Below are positions 52,606-62,483 of a stretch of 64,000 nt of DNA, piece after piece. The position numbers were made by a program, and so were the translations under genes. Origin of the DNA: Agitococcus lubricus. GTDB lineage: Bacteria > Pseudomonadota > Gammaproteobacteria > Pseudomonadales > Moraxellaceae. Positions within the stretch are counted from its first letter, which is position 1. Each line of letters begins with the position of its first letter. The stretch spans positions 100,445 to 164,444 of the forward strand of contig NZ_QAON01000007.1 in assembly GCF_003051055.1 (NCBI RefSeq), given 5' to 3'. The notes under the pieces are model-generated. The model was given only the letters and a program-made list of their open reading frames with translations, did not search any database and was not told the origin of the DNA.

Positions 52606-53991
52606 TTAAGCTCTACGCCATGTTGTACCTTGTCGCGAATCTTCTAACACAATCCCTTTTGCCAACAATTGCGCACGAATTTGGTCTGCTCCTGCAAAAT
52701 CTTTTGCTTTTTTGGCATCACTACGTGCTTGAATCAGATGCTCTATTTCTGTATCACTCAGTCCGTCTGTGGCAGCCAAACCCTGTAAAAATTTTTCAGG
52801 ATTATCTTGCAAAATCCCCAACACCGCACCTAATTCGCGTAAGCGCCCTGCCAAACCTGCGGCCACGTCCGTTTCACCTGCTTTATCGGCACGATTGACT
52901 TCGCGGGCGAGTTCATATAGCACAGCAAGCGCCTCGGGCGTATTAAAGTCATCATCCATTGCACTATTAAACCGCTCAACAAAAGACTCTCCCCCTTGTG
53001 CCGCCACGACAGGCAATCCTTTCAACGTATGATAAAAGCGTTCTAAGGCTTGTTTGGTTTGATTTAATGCGGCGTCAGAAAAATTTAACGGGCTACGATA
53101 ATGACTGGCAACAATAAAATAACGCAGTACTTCGGGGGCAAATAATTTAAGGACTTCACGAATAGTAAAAAAATTATTGAGCGATTTAGACATTTTTTCG
53201 TCATCAACCAGCACAAACCCCACATGCATCCATGTGTTGACATAGGTTTCGCCTGTTGCACCTTCCGATTGCGCAATTTCGTTTTCATGATGTGGGAATT
53301 GTAAATCGCCACCACCGCCATGAATATCAAAATGATTACCTAAGCAACAAGTCGACATTGCCGAACATTCAATATGCCAACCTGGGCGGCCATTCCCCCA
53401 TGGCGACATCCATGCAGGCTCATTGACTTTGGCTGCTTTCCATAAGACAAAATCCATGGGATTCTTTTTAATGTCATCCACCTCGACGCGCGCACCCGCT
53501 TGTAAATCGTCAAGATTTTTGTGCGATAAACGGCCATAACGTGGAAACTTACTGACTTCGTAATACACATCACCGTTGGCTGCGGGATACGCCAAACCGT
53601 TATCCACTAACTTTTGTACCATATCAATAATTTGTGGCACAAATTCGGTGGCTTTGGGCTCTTGATTCGGTTTAATCACCCCTAAAGCCGCCGCATCTTC
53701 ATCCATAGCGGCGATATAACGTCCCGTCAAGGCCTCCACACTTTCACCATTGTCATGGGCACGCTTGATGATTTTATCATCAATATCGGTGATATTACGG
53801 ACATACTCTACCTGATAACCCCGCGCTCTTAAGTAACGGGTAATCACATCAAACGATACCAACACTCGCGCATGGCCAATATGACAGTAATCATAAACGG
53901 TCATACCACAGACATACATCTTGACGTGGCCTGCGTGTAGAGGTCGAAAAATTTCTTTCTGGCGAGTTTCAGTATTAAAAATCGTTAACAT
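52606..53991 (-). CDS. cysS: Cysteinyl-tRNA synthetase
   Basis: 461 residues from ATG 53991, which gives [13 protein letters not shown] as in E. coli; earlier in-frame starts up to 54018 have no better support. Zinc Cys in [17 protein letters not shown] with the class I HIGH motif (residues about 32-35), GWHIECSAM (zinc ligands), and [10 protein letters not shown] (KMSKS). It is next to tRNA-Gly but on the same strand with 106 bases between. Cytoplasmic housekeeping enzyme. Confidence 0.97.
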   Translation of the reverse strand: MLTIFNTETRQKEIFRPLHAGHVKMYVCGMTVYDYCHIGHARVLVSFDVITRYLRARGYQVEYVRNITDIDDKIIKRAHDNGESVEALTGRYIAAMDEDAAALGVIKPNQEPKATEFVPQIIDMVQKLVDNGLAYPAANGDVYYEVSKFPRYGRLSHKNLDDLQAGARVEVDDIKKNPMDFVLWKAAKVNEPAWMSPWGNGRPGWHIECSAMSTCCLGNHFDIHGGGGDLQFPHHENEIAQSEGATGETYVNTWMHVGFVLVDDEKMSKSLNNFFTIREVLKLFAPEVLRYFIVASHYRSPLNFSDAALNQTKQALERFYHTLKGLPVVAAQGGESFVERFNSAMDDDFNTPEALAVLYELAREVNRADKAGETDVAAGLAGRLRELGAVLGILQDNPEKFLQGLAATDGLSDTEIEHLIQARSDAKKAKDFAGADQIRAQLLAKGIVLEDSRQGTTWRRA

Positions 53992-54209
53992 ACCGCGATG
54001 TTCCATAGCTATCCGCAAAATAATCTATCATTATACGGGACGTTTTGAGTCTACACGCGATGTGTCGTCTATATTTGTTTGGATTTTAACCTTTTCATAC
54101 GCGTTTTAGGCGTTTATCTGGGTGTTTACACCGTGTATGCGTAAAAGAACTACCCAGCCACGCCAGACTTAGCGATAATTAAACACCACGTTGCCCATAG
54201 GATAGGTTT

Positions 54210-55181
54210 ATGCCCCGTTTCGATTTTATTGCCGCAGGACAAAAAGTGATTAGCACCGAACAAGCGGCGTTAGACACTTTACGGCCTCATATAAACGCTA
54301 ATTTTCAGGCAGCATGTGAACTTATTTTAGCCTGTCAGGGACGCGTGATTGTCATGGGCATGGGCAAATCGGGGCATATCGGCAATAAAATTGCCGCAAC
54401 ACTCGCCTCAACAGGGACACCCGCCTTTTTTGTACATCCTGCCGAAGCGAGTCATGGCGACTTGGGCATGATTACCACACAAGATGTGGTGATTGCGATT
54501 TCTAACTCAGGTGAAGCGCATGAAATTCTGACGATTCTGCCAGTCATCAAACGCTTACATATTAAATTGATTAGCATTACCGCTAACGCCCAGTCTAGCA
54601 TGGCACAACTCGCTGATATCAGTCTGGAAATTGGTAAAAGTGAAGAAGCCTGTCCCTTAGGTCTTGCGCCAACTTCAAGCACAACGGCAACGTTAGTCTT
54701 GGGTGATGCACTGGCTGTTGCCTTGTTGGCAGCACGTGGGTTTACTGCGGAAGACTTTGCACTCTCACATCCTGGCGGTGCCTTAGGGCGTAAATTATTA
54801 CTTCGTGTCAATGATTTAATGCACAGTGGCGACGGCGTACCGATTGTACAAGAAAACACACTTATCCGTGATGCGCTGCTAGAGATTAGCCGTAAAGGGT
54901 TAGGAATGACTGCTGTGGTCAATGCCGAAGGGCAATTGACAGGTATTTATACCGATGGCGATTTACGTCGCACCTTAGATTTAGACATTGATGTCCGCCA
55001 AACGCCTATTACGGTGGTCATGAACAAAACACCCAAAACCATTAAGCCTCAACTCTTAGCCGCAGAAGCAGTCGCCCTGATGGAAGAGAAAAAAATTAAT
55101 GGCGTCATTGTCGTGGATGACCAGTATCGTCCTGTTGGCGCACTCAATATGCACGATTTATTAAAGGCAGGAGTAGTCTAA
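54210..55181 (+). CDS. kdsD: D-arabinose 5-phosphate isomerase KdsD
   Basis: 323 residues. N-terminal SIS domain (GRVIVMGMGKSGHIGNKIAATLASTGTP in two halves near 47-75, HPAEASHGDLGMI) and two C-terminal CBS domains (LMHSGDGVPIV and VMNKTPKTI). The isomerase makes arabinose 5-phosphate for Kdo in lipid A-core. First gene of kdsD-kdsC-lptCAB-rpoN; GGATAGG ribosome site upstream. Confidence 0.96.
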   Translation: MPRFDFIAAGQKVISTEQAALDTLRPHINANFQAACELILACQGRVIVMGMGKSGHIGNKIAATLASTGTPAFFVHPAEASHGDLGMITTQDVVIAISNSGEAHEILTILPVIKRLHIKLISITANAQSSMAQLADISLEIGKSEEACPLGLAPTSSTTATLVLGDALAVALLAARGFTAEDFALSHPGGALGRKLLLRVNDLMHSGDGVPIVQENTLIRDALLEISRKGLGMTAVVNAEGQLTGIYTDGDLRRTLDLDIDVRQTPITVVMNKTPKTIKPQLLAAEAVALMEEKKINGVIVVDDQYRPVGALNMHDLLKAGVV

Positions 55182-55711
55182 TGGCTGCGGTCAAAATTAC
55201 AGAAAAAGCACGTGCTGTACGTTTATTGGTACTCGATGTGGACGGCGTACTCACGGATGGTCGTCTGTACTTTAGCGAAGATGGCCAAGAGCTAAAAACC
55301 TTCGATACACAAGATGGTCATGGCATTAAAATGTTACAACAAGCAGGTGTTGCTTGCGCTATCATTACAGGACGTAATACCCAACTCGTCGCCAGACGTG
55401 CCGCTAATTTAGGGATTAAACATCTCTTACAAGGCCGCGAAGATAAAGGGATTGCCCTCAAAGCCTTAAGCCAAGAACTACATATACCCTTAGATGAAAT
55501 TGCCTATGTGGGCGACGACTGGCCTGATTTACCTGCTATACGGATGGCGGGTTTAGGTGTCGCTGTTGCCAATGCGCATCGTGAATTACGTCGTCATGCC
55601 GATTTAGTCACCACGGCGCGCGGGGGACGCGGTGCAGTACGCGAAGTGTGTGATTTAATTTTAGAGGCGCAAGGCCTATACGAACAAGCCTTAGCACCCT
55701 ATTTGGAGTAA
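55181..55711 (+). CDS. kdsC: Kdo-8-phosphate phosphatase KdsC
   Basis: 176 residues; its ATG overlaps the kdsD stop by one base (TAATG). HAD-type C0 phosphatase: LLVLDVDGVLTDGRLYF (residues 16-32), IITGRNTQLV, YVGDDWPDLPAIRMAGLGVAVANA in two parts. Removes phosphate from Kdo-8-P to free Kdo. Operon with kdsD and lptC. Confidence 0.96.
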   Translation: MAAVKITEKARAVRLLVLDVDGVLTDGRLYFSEDGQELKTFDTQDGHGIKMLQQAGVACAIITGRNTQLVARRAANLGIKHLLQGREDKGIALKALSQELHIPLDEIAYVGDDWPDLPAIRMAGLGVAVANAHRELRRHADLVTTARGGRGAVREVCDLILEAQGLYEQALAPYLE

Positions 55712-55714
55712 GGC

Positions 55715-56278
55715 GTGGATATCCGTAATAGCTTGAGTTTAGCAGGCGGTTTACTGGTACTCGCTACAGTGGGTTACTATTGGGGTGGGCTCGGCCAAAA
55801 AACCATACGCCTAAATACCAGTGACCCTCAAAACCTCCCCGAATATGAGGTGCAAACCTTAGAAGGCCTACAAACCAATGCTTCAGGTCAAATTGAGCGT
55901 ACATTGCGCGCGCAAGCGTTGACACACTATCGTCAACCCGAACAAAGTATTCTGCAAACACCCGATGTCACTTTATATCAGGCGGGTCAAGCGGCATGGC
56001 ACATCACCGCTCAGCTTGCCACCGCCCATGAAAGCGAACAAACTATCCATCTATCAGGAAAAGTAACAGGTCAACGTCTAAATAGCACTGCGCTTAGCTT
56101 AAAAACCGAGTTTTTATCCGCCAATCAACGGACACAAACCCTGAGTACCGACCGTGCTGTAGAAATCCGTTCTGCTTACGCTCAACTCAATAGCCAAGGG
56201 TTAGATGCTAATATAGAGCAAGGTGTATTAACTTTTCCTGCCCATGTACGAGGAACTTATGTGGTACCGCCTCGCTAG
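55715..56278 (+). CDS. lptC: LPS export protein LptC
   Basis: 187 residues from GTG 55715, GGAG upstream. A single N-terminal membrane helix (LSLAGGLLVLATVGYYWGG) and a periplasmic beta-jellyroll. LptC takes LPS from LptB2FG and hands it to LptA. The gene overlaps lptA by 20 bases. Low overall sequence conservation is normal for LptC. Confidence 0.93.
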   Translation: MDIRNSLSLAGGLLVLATVGYYWGGLGQKTIRLNTSDPQNLPEYEVQTLEGLQTNASGQIERTLRAQALTHYRQPEQSILQTPDVTLYQAGQAAWHITAQLATAHESEQTIHLSGKVTGQRLNSTALSLKTEFLSANQRTQTLSTDRAVEIRSAYAQLNSQGLDANIEQGVLTFPAHVRGTYVVPPR

Positions 56279-56801
56279 TTTATGTTTATGTCTTAGCCCA
56301 TTGCTTGCCAATGCTCTGCCTAACGACCGCGACCAACCCATTTCTATTGCCGCCAATAGTGCCAGTTTTAACGAGAAAACGGGTATCGCCACTTACACAG
56401 GCAATATTGAAGTACAACAAGGTAGCTTATTGATTAAGGCCGATGAAATCATTGCCACTGTCGACAAACAAGGCACTATCATCAGTGTGGTTGCTAAGGG
56501 TAAACCTGCACGTTTTCAACAGCAGCCTGCTACCGACAAAGGCATCGCATCAGCCGAAGCCGAAGAGGTTAACTATCAAGCGCGTGACGGTCTGGTGCAA
56601 CTCAAAGGTAACGCCAAACTACAACAAGATAATTCCAGCTTCAAAAGTCAACAAATTAGCTATAGCTTAGATAAAGGCGAGATTGAAGCCAAAGGTGACA
56701 GTAAAAATCGTGTACAACTCGTTTTTCCGCCGCCTAAAAAAGAAGACCGTAAAACTAAAAAACTGGGAGAACCCCCGACAAGCACAGGAACACAACCATG
56801 A
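56259..56801 (+). CDS. lptA: LPS transport periplasmic protein LptA
   Basis: 180 residues from ATG 56259, which has an AGGA site 4 bases upstream; an ATG at 56244 is possible. Signal peptide ([17 protein letters not shown]), then [31 protein letters not shown], split here across the OstA/LptA jellyroll. LptA forms the periplasmic bridge for LPS. The C-terminal tail is Lys/Pro-rich. Overlaps lptB by 4 bases. Confidence 0.94.
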   Translation: MWYRLASLCLCLSPLLANALPNDRDQPISIAANSASFNEKTGIATYTGNIEVQQGSLLIKADEIIATVDKQGTIISVVAKGKPARFQQQPATDKGIASAEAEEVNYQARDGLVQLKGNAKLQQDNSSFKSQQISYSLDKGEIEAKGDSKNRVQLVFPPPKKEDRKTKKLGEPPTSTGTQP

Positions 56802-57520
56802 GCCTACGTGCTGAGAACTTGGCCAAAAGCTACAAAGGGCGCACCGTTGTTAAAGACGTGAGCTTGACCGTCGAAAAAGCACAAATTGTGGGCTTACTTG
56901 GGCCTAACGGCGCAGGCAAAACGACCAGCTTTTACATGATTGTTGGTCTTGTTCCTATGGATAAAGGCCGCATTTTATTAGAAGGCGATAATATCTCGTT
57001 GTTATCTATGCATGGCCGCGCACGACGTGGCATTGGTTATTTACCACAAGAAGCCTCTATTTTTCGCAAGCTGACTGTTGAAGACAATATTTTAGCGATT
57101 TTAGAAACGCGTAGCGACTTAAATAAACACCAGCGTCATGCCAAAGCAGATGCATTACTAGAAGAATTTCATATTACCCATATTCGAAAAAGTTTGGGCA
57201 TGAGCTTGTCAGGCGGCGAACGTAGGCGCGTTGAAATTGCGCGCGCACTCGCCACTGAGCCAAGTTTTATCTTATTAGATGAGCCCTTTGCAGGCGTAGA
57301 TCCCATTTCTGTTGCCGATATTAAAAGTATTATCAGTCATCTCAAAAATCGGGGTATTGGCGTACTCATCACCGACCACCACGTCCGTGAAACCTTAGAT
57401 ATTTGCGAAAAGGCGTATATTGTGAATAGCGGCGTCATGATTGCCGAAGGGACGCCTGCAGAAGTTTTAGCCAATGATTTAGTACGTCAAGTTTATCTCG
57501 GTCAAGAGTTTACTCTGTAA
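56798..57520 (+). CDS. lptB: LPS export ABC ATPase LptB
   Basis: 240 residues. Walker [17 protein letters not shown] (near residue 35), [16 protein letters not shown], signature [16 protein letters not shown], Walker [16 protein letters not shown], and H-loop [10 protein letters not shown]. Powers LPS extraction with LptFG (elsewhere). Followed by rpoN after 304 bases. Confidence 0.97.
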   Translation: MSLRAENLAKSYKGRTVVKDVSLTVEKAQIVGLLGPNGAGKTTSFYMIVGLVPMDKGRILLEGDNISLLSMHGRARRGIGYLPQEASIFRKLTVEDNILAILETRSDLNKHQRHAKADALLEEFHITHIRKSLGMSLSGGERRRVEIARALATEPSFILLDEPFAGVDPISVADIKSIISHLKNRGIGVLITDHHVRETLDICEKAYIVNSGVMIAEGTPAEVLANDLVRQVYLGQEFTL

Positions 57521-57824
57521 AATCATCTAGACTGTTAGACGTTTGCTTAAACTATTTCCCTGTATGTGTTAGGGTGATTTAGCGGCGCCAAAGCCTCTTT
57601 AGACACAGCTTTATGTCGCGCTTTGGGGATAACACCCCATATTCCTACACATAAACAACCTTTAGAGTATTTATCCTAGAAACAGGCCTATTTTTTGCAT
57701 GGCGAAAATCACAAGCGCGTTATATACTGATACCTATATTCTGAGAATTTTAGACTAGCGGTGCTTTGAGGTATGATAGACCAATCCCTCACAAGTTACC
57801 TCTATTTTGCTGTGAAATAGGGTT
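57521..57824. other. lptB-rpoN intergenic region, 304 bp
   Basis: No gene seen. A CCAAAGC...GCTTTGG inverted repeat lies near 57587-57626 and may be a weak terminator or attenuator. rpoN probably has its own promoter here. Confidence 0.45.
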
Positions 57825-59312
57825 ATGAAAGTATCACTGAACGTCCAACTTGGCCAACATTTAACAATGACCCCTCAATTGCAACAAGCGATTCGTTTGT
57901 TGCAACTGTCCACCATCGAACTTCAGCAAGAAATTCAAAGCGCACTCGACTCGAATCCTCTACTAGAAGTAGATGAAAACGAACACTTTAGTACGCCTAG
58001 CGACGCCACGCCTGACTCCTCATCCAACGAAGATACACGCCAAGATGATTATGAAACAGAACTCGCAGCTGGCACACTGGACATTAACAATAACACAGAT
58101 ATCCCTGACGACCTCCCTGTAGATAGTGCATGGGATGATATTTACAACACCAGCAGTAGCGGCTCTGCCAGCCATGATGACGATGATGAAGGATTTGAAG
58201 CCCGCTCCACCGTTGCCGAAACCTTATATGACCATTTGTTGTGGCAAGTCAATTTAACGCCTTTTACGCTCACCGATAAAACCATTGCTGTTTGTTTAAT
58301 TGACGCTTTAGATGAAAACGGCTATTTGACCGTCGAATTAGATGATATTTTAGAAGCGGCACAAAATATTCTGCCCGATGTCGACATTGACTTAGACGAA
58401 GTCGTCGCCGTCTTACACCGTATTCAACAATTTGAACCCGCAGGGATTGGTGCACGTAATTTACAAGAGTGCTTGAGTATTCAACTAAAACAACTGCCCG
58501 CCTCTACCCCACATCGGGATAATGCACTCCTCATTTTGAATGAGCATTTAGACTTATTGGCCAGCCAAGACCAAGCCGCGCTACTCAAAAAGACTAAATT
58601 CAGCGAGCATCAACTCTTAGCAGCCGTAGCCTTAATTCAAGACCTTAATCCACATCCAGGTGGCAAAATAGGTCAAAATGACTCTAACTATATTATTCCA
58701 GATGTCATTGTCAGCAAACAACATCAACGCTGGCGCGTAGAGCTTAACCCTGATACTGCACCTAAATTACGCATCAATGCAAATTACGCCAGTCTCGTAC
58801 GTCGTGCTGATAACAGTGCCGACAACACGTATTTACGTAATCACTTACAAGAAGCACGTTGGTTTCTAAAAAGTCTACAAAGTCGGCATGAAACCCTACT
58901 CAAAGTCGCAACCTGTATCGTTGAACATCAACGTGCATTTTTAGAACAAGGGGCTGAAGCCATGAAAGCCCTTGTTTTGCGTGATGTTGCCGAAGAAGTT
59001 GGCTTACATGAATCTACGGTCTCACGCGTGACGAGCCAAAAGTACATGCACACCCCACGCGGCATTTTTGAATTAAAATACTTTTTCTCTAGTCATGTGG
59101 GCACAAGCTCAGGCGGCGAGTGCTCCTCTACCGCAATTAGAGCCATGATTAAGAAGTTAGTCAGTCAAGAAGATGCGCGTAAGCCTTTATCTGACAACAA
59201 AATTGCTGACCTACTACAAGAGCAAGGCATTGAGGTGGCAAGACGTACCATTGCAAAATATCGCGAATCGCTCAACATTCCATCATCTAGTGATAGAAAA
59301 CGCTTGCTTTAG
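57825..59312 (+). CDS. rpoN: RNA polymerase sigma-54 factor RpoN
   Basis: 495 residues. Region I ([19 protein letters not shown] and on, residues 4-55, Gln/Leu-rich), an acidic region II (about 55-125), the core-binding domain, an HTH ([23 protein letters not shown] split near 390) and the RpoN box [17 protein letters not shown] (near residue 478). Its -24/-12 promoter class is found upstream of pilA at 62393. Works with bEBPs such as PilR and NtrC. Confidence 0.97.
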   Translation: MKVSLNVQLGQHLTMTPQLQQAIRLLQLSTIELQQEIQSALDSNPLLEVDENEHFSTPSDATPDSSSNEDTRQDDYETELAAGTLDINNNTDIPDDLPVDSAWDDIYNTSSSGSASHDDDDEGFEARSTVAETLYDHLLWQVNLTPFTLTDKTIAVCLIDALDENGYLTVELDDILEAAQNILPDVDIDLDEVVAVLHRIQQFEPAGIGARNLQECLSIQLKQLPASTPHRDNALLILNEHLDLLASQDQAALLKKTKFSEHQLLAAVALIQDLNPHPGGKIGQNDSNYIIPDVIVSKQHQRWRVELNPDTAPKLRINANYASLVRRADNSADNTYLRNHLQEARWFLKSLQSRHETLLKVATCIVEHQRAFLEQGAEAMKALVLRDVAEEVGLHESTVSRVTSQKYMHTPRGIFELKYFFSSHVGTSSGGECSSTAIRAMIKKLVSQEDARKPLSDNKIADLLQEQGIEVARRTIAKYRESLNIPSSSDRKRLL

Positions 59313-59628
59313 TAGTCCGTTTATGGATACATTCAGATTACAGATCTGACATTTGTTGTACATAAAGCACGGTGAGTGCCTATATTGTAAACAGCAAAAA
59401 TCGGTGATATTGGCTTTTAGCGAAGAGCTTACTTCGTTAGGCCGAACGACCACTTGACGCTGACTGATCATCTGCCAAAAAATGGCCGCCCGACCTCGAT
59501 AGTAGGTTCTCGTATTAGGGACATGGGTTAGCTTTTATCAAAAATAAGATGCTATCTATCTTGGCTTTTTTTTGATGTGAGCATAGCCCTGTTCATTGTA
59601 TGTCACAACAAAACGAGGAATGGTCATT
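59313..59628. other. rpoN-hpf intergenic region, 316 bp
   Basis: No gene with coding character. AGGA precedes the hpf ATG at 59629. No intrinsic terminator for rpoN is obvious. Confidence 0.45.
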
Positions 59629-59919
59629 ATGCAAATGATTATCAGTGGTCACCATGTTGAAGTTACCCAAGCCTTAAAAGAATACGTACATAACAAGCTC
59701 TCCAAAGTTGAACGCCACTTTGACCATATCACAAGTATGCAGGTTATCTTGAGTATCGAAAAACTCGCCCAAAAAGCAGAGGCGACGATTCGTTTATCTG
59801 GCGCAGAATTATTTGCCAATGCCGAATCTCAGGATATGTACGCTGCCATTGATTTATTAACGGATAAATTAGACCGTCAAATTTTACGCCACAAAGAAAA
59901 ACTTAAAAGTCATCATTAA
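59629..59919 (+). CDS. hpf: Ribosome hibernation-promoting factor HPF (short form)
   Basis: 96 residues from ATG 59629 (GAGGA about 9 bases upstream); ATG 59635 is the alternative. Sequence MQMIISGHHVEVTQALKEYV is the short-HPF/YfiA fold with the basic RNA-binding end (DRQILRHKEKLKSHH). It dimerises and inactivates ribosomes in starvation. Follows rpoN as in Pseudomonas; the next gene in that order, ptsN, is absent here. Confidence 0.95.
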   Translation: MQMIISGHHVEVTQALKEYVHNKLSKVERHFDHITSMQVILSIEKLAQKAEATIRLSGAELFANAESQDMYAAIDLLTDKLDRQILRHKEKLKSHH

Positions 59920-59933
59920 GAGACGTCTGAGTT

Positions 59934-59959
59934 AAGCCCGACCTATGTCGGGCTTTTTT
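59934..59959 (+). terminator. hpf terminator
   Basis: AAGCCCGAC-CTAT-GTCGGGCTT hairpin (59934-59955) followed by a T run on the plus strand, 15 bases after the hpf stop. Confidence 0.9.
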
Positions 59960-60132
59960 ATTGGCTCTGTTGCCAATTAGCGGTAGTCAAATAAATTTAA
60001 TTTGTCAAATATGAAACGATTGAAGTTGTCATAATTACATGGCACTCTCTGATAACGGTATAAAATACACATTGCTAATGAAGTACTTATATCGCTCTAA
60101 GGCTGTTAGACTCACCACATTAGACGACTGTT

Positions 60133-60990
60133 ATGCAAAGTTTACTGATTGTCAGCGGCCGTTCTGGCTCTGGAAAAAGTTCTGCTCTTAATATTCTGGA
60201 AGACTTAGGCTACTACTGTATTGATAACTTACCGTTAAGCCTACTGCCCTCTCTCGTCAAACATCTACAACAAGAATCGCACATTCAACGTATAGGGGTG
60301 GGTGTGGATGTACGTAGCCTACCCGACGACCTAAAAAAATTTGACCAAGTCTTACTCGATATCGACCATTTAGGTATTAGCACAGACACGCTGTTCTTAA
60401 ATGCGCGTGATGATATTTTACTGGCGCGATTTAGCTCTACGCGCCGTCGTCATCCCTTAAGTAATAGTCAAATTTCACTGAATGAAGCCATAGAACAAGA
60501 AAAAGAATTACTAGAACCCATTTCCAGTCGCGCTAGTCTATACTTAGATACAAGTGACCTGAATGTACACGAATTACAACACACACTGGCCATTCGACTC
60601 GCCCATAATAAACACATGACTATTTTGTTAGAGTCATTTGGTTATAAGCATGGTGTGCCTTTAGATGCCGATTTTGTCTTTGATGTACGTTGTTTACCCA
60701 ACCCACATTGGCAAAGTTCATTACGTGAATTAACGGGCATTGACCCCGCTATTAAAGAATTTTTAACAGGACATCCAGAAGTAGAAGCACTCTATCAAGA
60801 CATTAGTCAATTTCTGCTAAAATGGATTCCACGACTCACTGCCGACCATCGCCATTATTTGACCATTGCGATTGGGTGTACAGGAGGACAACACCGCTCC
60901 GTTTATATGGTTGAACGCTTACGCGACTATTTAATGACCATTTTACCGCACATCCAAATATTACATCGGGAACTTGTAAGAAAAAAATGA
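60133..60990 (+). CDS. rapZ: RNase adaptor RapZ
   Basis: 285 residues. Walker A VSGRSGSGKSSAL (residues 7-19), DNLPLSLLPSLV, VGVDVRSLP, RRRHPLS, and the C-terminal LTIAIGCTGGQHRSVYMVERL with Cys/His typical of RapZ. In Enterobacteria RapZ directs RNase E to the GlmZ sRNA; in Pseudomonas-type gene order it lies between ptsN and ptsO, but here follows hpf. Overlaps ptsO by 4 bases. Confidence 0.96.
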   Translation: MQSLLIVSGRSGSGKSSALNILEDLGYYCIDNLPLSLLPSLVKHLQQESHIQRIGVGVDVRSLPDDLKKFDQVLLDIDHLGISTDTLFLNARDDILLARFSSTRRRHPLSNSQISLNEAIEQEKELLEPISSRASLYLDTSDLNVHELQHTLAIRLAHNKHMTILLESFGYKHGVPLDADFVFDVRCLPNPHWQSSLRELTGIDPAIKEFLTGHPEVEALYQDISQFLLKWIPRLTADHRHYLTIAIGCTGGQHRSVYMVERLRDYLMTILPHIQILHRELVRKK

Positions 60991-61256
60991 TTACCACCGA
61001 CATTTGTATTATTAACAAACTAGGACTACATGCACGCGCCACTGCTAAATTGGTCGCGTTGGCGTCGGGCTTTCGCTCCAGCATTAAATTGACTAAAGGA
61101 AGCAAAACTGTCGATGCCAAAAATATGATGGGCGTCTTAATGCTCGGCGCTGGCAAAGGCACAACGCTTGGCCTTATGATTGACGGGGATGATGCCGAAC
61201 AAGCACATCAAGCGATTGTGGATTTGTTTAACCGTCGTTTTGATGAAGGTGAGTAA
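60987..61256 (+). CDS. ptsO: Phosphocarrier NPr (HPr-like, PTS-Ntr)
   Basis: 89 residues, ATG overlaps the rapZ stop (ATGA). Phospho-acceptor His15 in NKLGLHARATAKLV. The regulatory Ser46 of HPr is Asn46 (VDAKNMMGVLML), so no HPr-kinase regulation is expected. Works in the phosphotransferase chain PtsP-NPr-EIIA(Ntr) that links nitrogen and potassium status to metabolism. EIIA(Ntr), normally next to rapZ, is not in this window. Confidence 0.95.
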   Translation: MITTDICIINKLGLHARATAKLVALASGFRSSIKLTKGSKTVDAKNMMGVLMLGAGKGTTLGLMIDGDDAEQAHQAIVDLFNRRFDEGE

Positions 61257-61407
61257 GCCGCAAGCCCTATGACGATACTCACGTTCACCCACCTATACTG
61301 CCGCTGGTTTGGGTACCGTTGAGACCTTAAATTAAGCGGTAGCAAAACGTCAACAGCCCATCCTTAAAGTTTGCTATAATCCATTTTTATTTAAGATATA
61401 GTTTATT

Positions 61408-61917
61408 ATGCGTAACTCCGCCCAAGAACACGACTATGACCCTAATTTTGTGAGCAAAAGCGAGCAAAAACGTGCCATGGAGCGTTTACAAGCCATTGGC
61501 GAACAATTAGCGGAGTTACCTGCGGGACAACTCAAAAAACTGCCTATTTCTGAAGAACTACGAGACGCATTGTTATTTTTGCCCACCTTAAAAAGCAATG
61601 AAGCCAAACGTCGACACAAACAACTGATTGGCAAATTGATGCGTCACGAAGATGAAGATGCCTTGCTACAAGCCTTAAATCAACGTAAACAGCCTAACCT
61701 AGAGCGCCAACTCAGCTTATGGGTTGACCGTTTGATTAGCCAAGGTGAATCTGCCCTGCAAGAAGCATTGCGCCAATTTCCTGCCGCAGAACGCCATCCC
61801 CTACGCCAAGCCTTACGCGCTGCTTTATATGAGAAAGAACACACGCCCGAAGAAAGCAAAGCCAAATTAAGGTTATTCACGTATTTACGAGAAGCCGTCT
61901 TATTATCACAAGGTTAA
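61408..61917 (+). CDS. darP: Ribosome biogenesis factor YjgA/DarP (DUF615)
   Basis: 169 residues, very helical and charged: SEQKRAMERLQAIGEQLAELP, KRRHKQLIGKLMR and FPAAERHPLRQALR match DUF615. The E. coli protein joins a late 50S assembly intermediate. No signal peptide. Preceded by a weak ribosome site. Confidence 0.95.
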   Translation: MRNSAQEHDYDPNFVSKSEQKRAMERLQAIGEQLAELPAGQLKKLPISEELRDALLFLPTLKSNEAKRRHKQLIGKLMRHEDEDALLQALNQRKQPNLERQLSLWVDRLISQGESALQEALRQFPAAERHPLRQALRAALYEKEHTPEESKAKLRLFTYLREAVLLSQG

Positions 61918-61926
61918 ATATTCTTA

Positions 61927-62111
61927 GGGTCTGTTGACGTTTGGATTGTGGTTGCGAAAGAAGCTATTTTTTAGAGGATACAAGACTTGAATCGCTTGAT
62001 TTGGTGACTCCAAATTAGCGATGAACAACAACACAATGTAGACTCAAAAAATCGTTCTTTCCCTCTGGGTTGCGTTAAAAATCGGCTCACACGCAAAACG
62101 TCAACAGCCCC
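61927..62111. mobile_element. MITE-like element, about 185 bp, TA target duplication
   Basis: Terminal inverted repeats: left GGGTCTGTTGACGTTT (from 61927) and right, read in reverse complement, GGGGCTGTTGACGTTT (ending 62111), with one mismatch. The element is flanked by TA at 61925-61926 and 62112-62113. Non-coding interior. A lone half-site with the same end (AAAACGTCAACAGCCC) lies at about 61343-61359. TA duplication suggests mobilisation by an IS630/Tc1-type transposase, none of which is in the window. Confidence 0.7.
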
Positions 62112-62293
62112 TATGTTCCGATTACGATGACACACACCATCCCTAGTCGATGTATAACCATCATACGTCGATGTGACTCCTCCTTAATCAGCAAAATACA
62201 TCGCACTTTTTCGGGTATATAAGGCATACATGCATTAGGTTGCGCATTATTGCTTAATAAATACCAGACCTTACATGCAAACACACCCATTTC

Positions 62294-62345
62294 TGTCAGC
62301 AAGTGACAAAATTTGTCAGCTCCCGTTTGTCTTAGCAGACTGACA
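62294..62345. promoter_or_regulatory. pilA: Cluster of TGTC/GACA motifs upstream of pilA (PilR-like sites)
   Basis: TGTC or its complement GACA occurs at 62294-62297, 62305-62308, 62314-62317, 62328-62331 and 62342-62345, including the near-palindrome TGACAAAATTTGTCA (62304-62318). This is about -126 to -75 relative to the sigma-54 start site predicted near 62420. P. aeruginosa PilR binds a comparable cluster of TGTC repeats upstream of pilA. Inference from position and motif. Confidence 0.6.
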
Positions 62346-62392
62346 AATACAGCAAACGCCCGAAAATAGGTGCTTTCACGATTTTATAAAAG

Positions 62393-62409
62393 TTGGCACA
62401 CTACCTGCA
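62393..62409 (+). promoter_or_regulatory. pilA: Sigma-54 promoter of pilA
   Basis: TTGGCACACTACCTGCA: the GG (62395-62396) and GC (62407-62408) are separated by 10 bases as in -24/-12 promoters (TGGCAC-N5-TTGC). It lies 75 bases before the pilA ATG, so transcription should start near 62420. It needs RpoN (encoded 3 kb away) and an enhancer-binding protein. Confidence 0.85.
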
Positions 62410-62483
62410 TTATTAGAATCAGTGCCGAAGTTGTCGGTCAAAGACAATAAATAACTCAGACTACCTTCTCGTGGAGAGATAAC

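Noticed and set aside
61343..61359. Second MITE copy near ptsO/yjgA
   Set aside because: Only one terminal repeat (AAAACGTCAACAGCCC) is present; no partner end, so at most a remnant.
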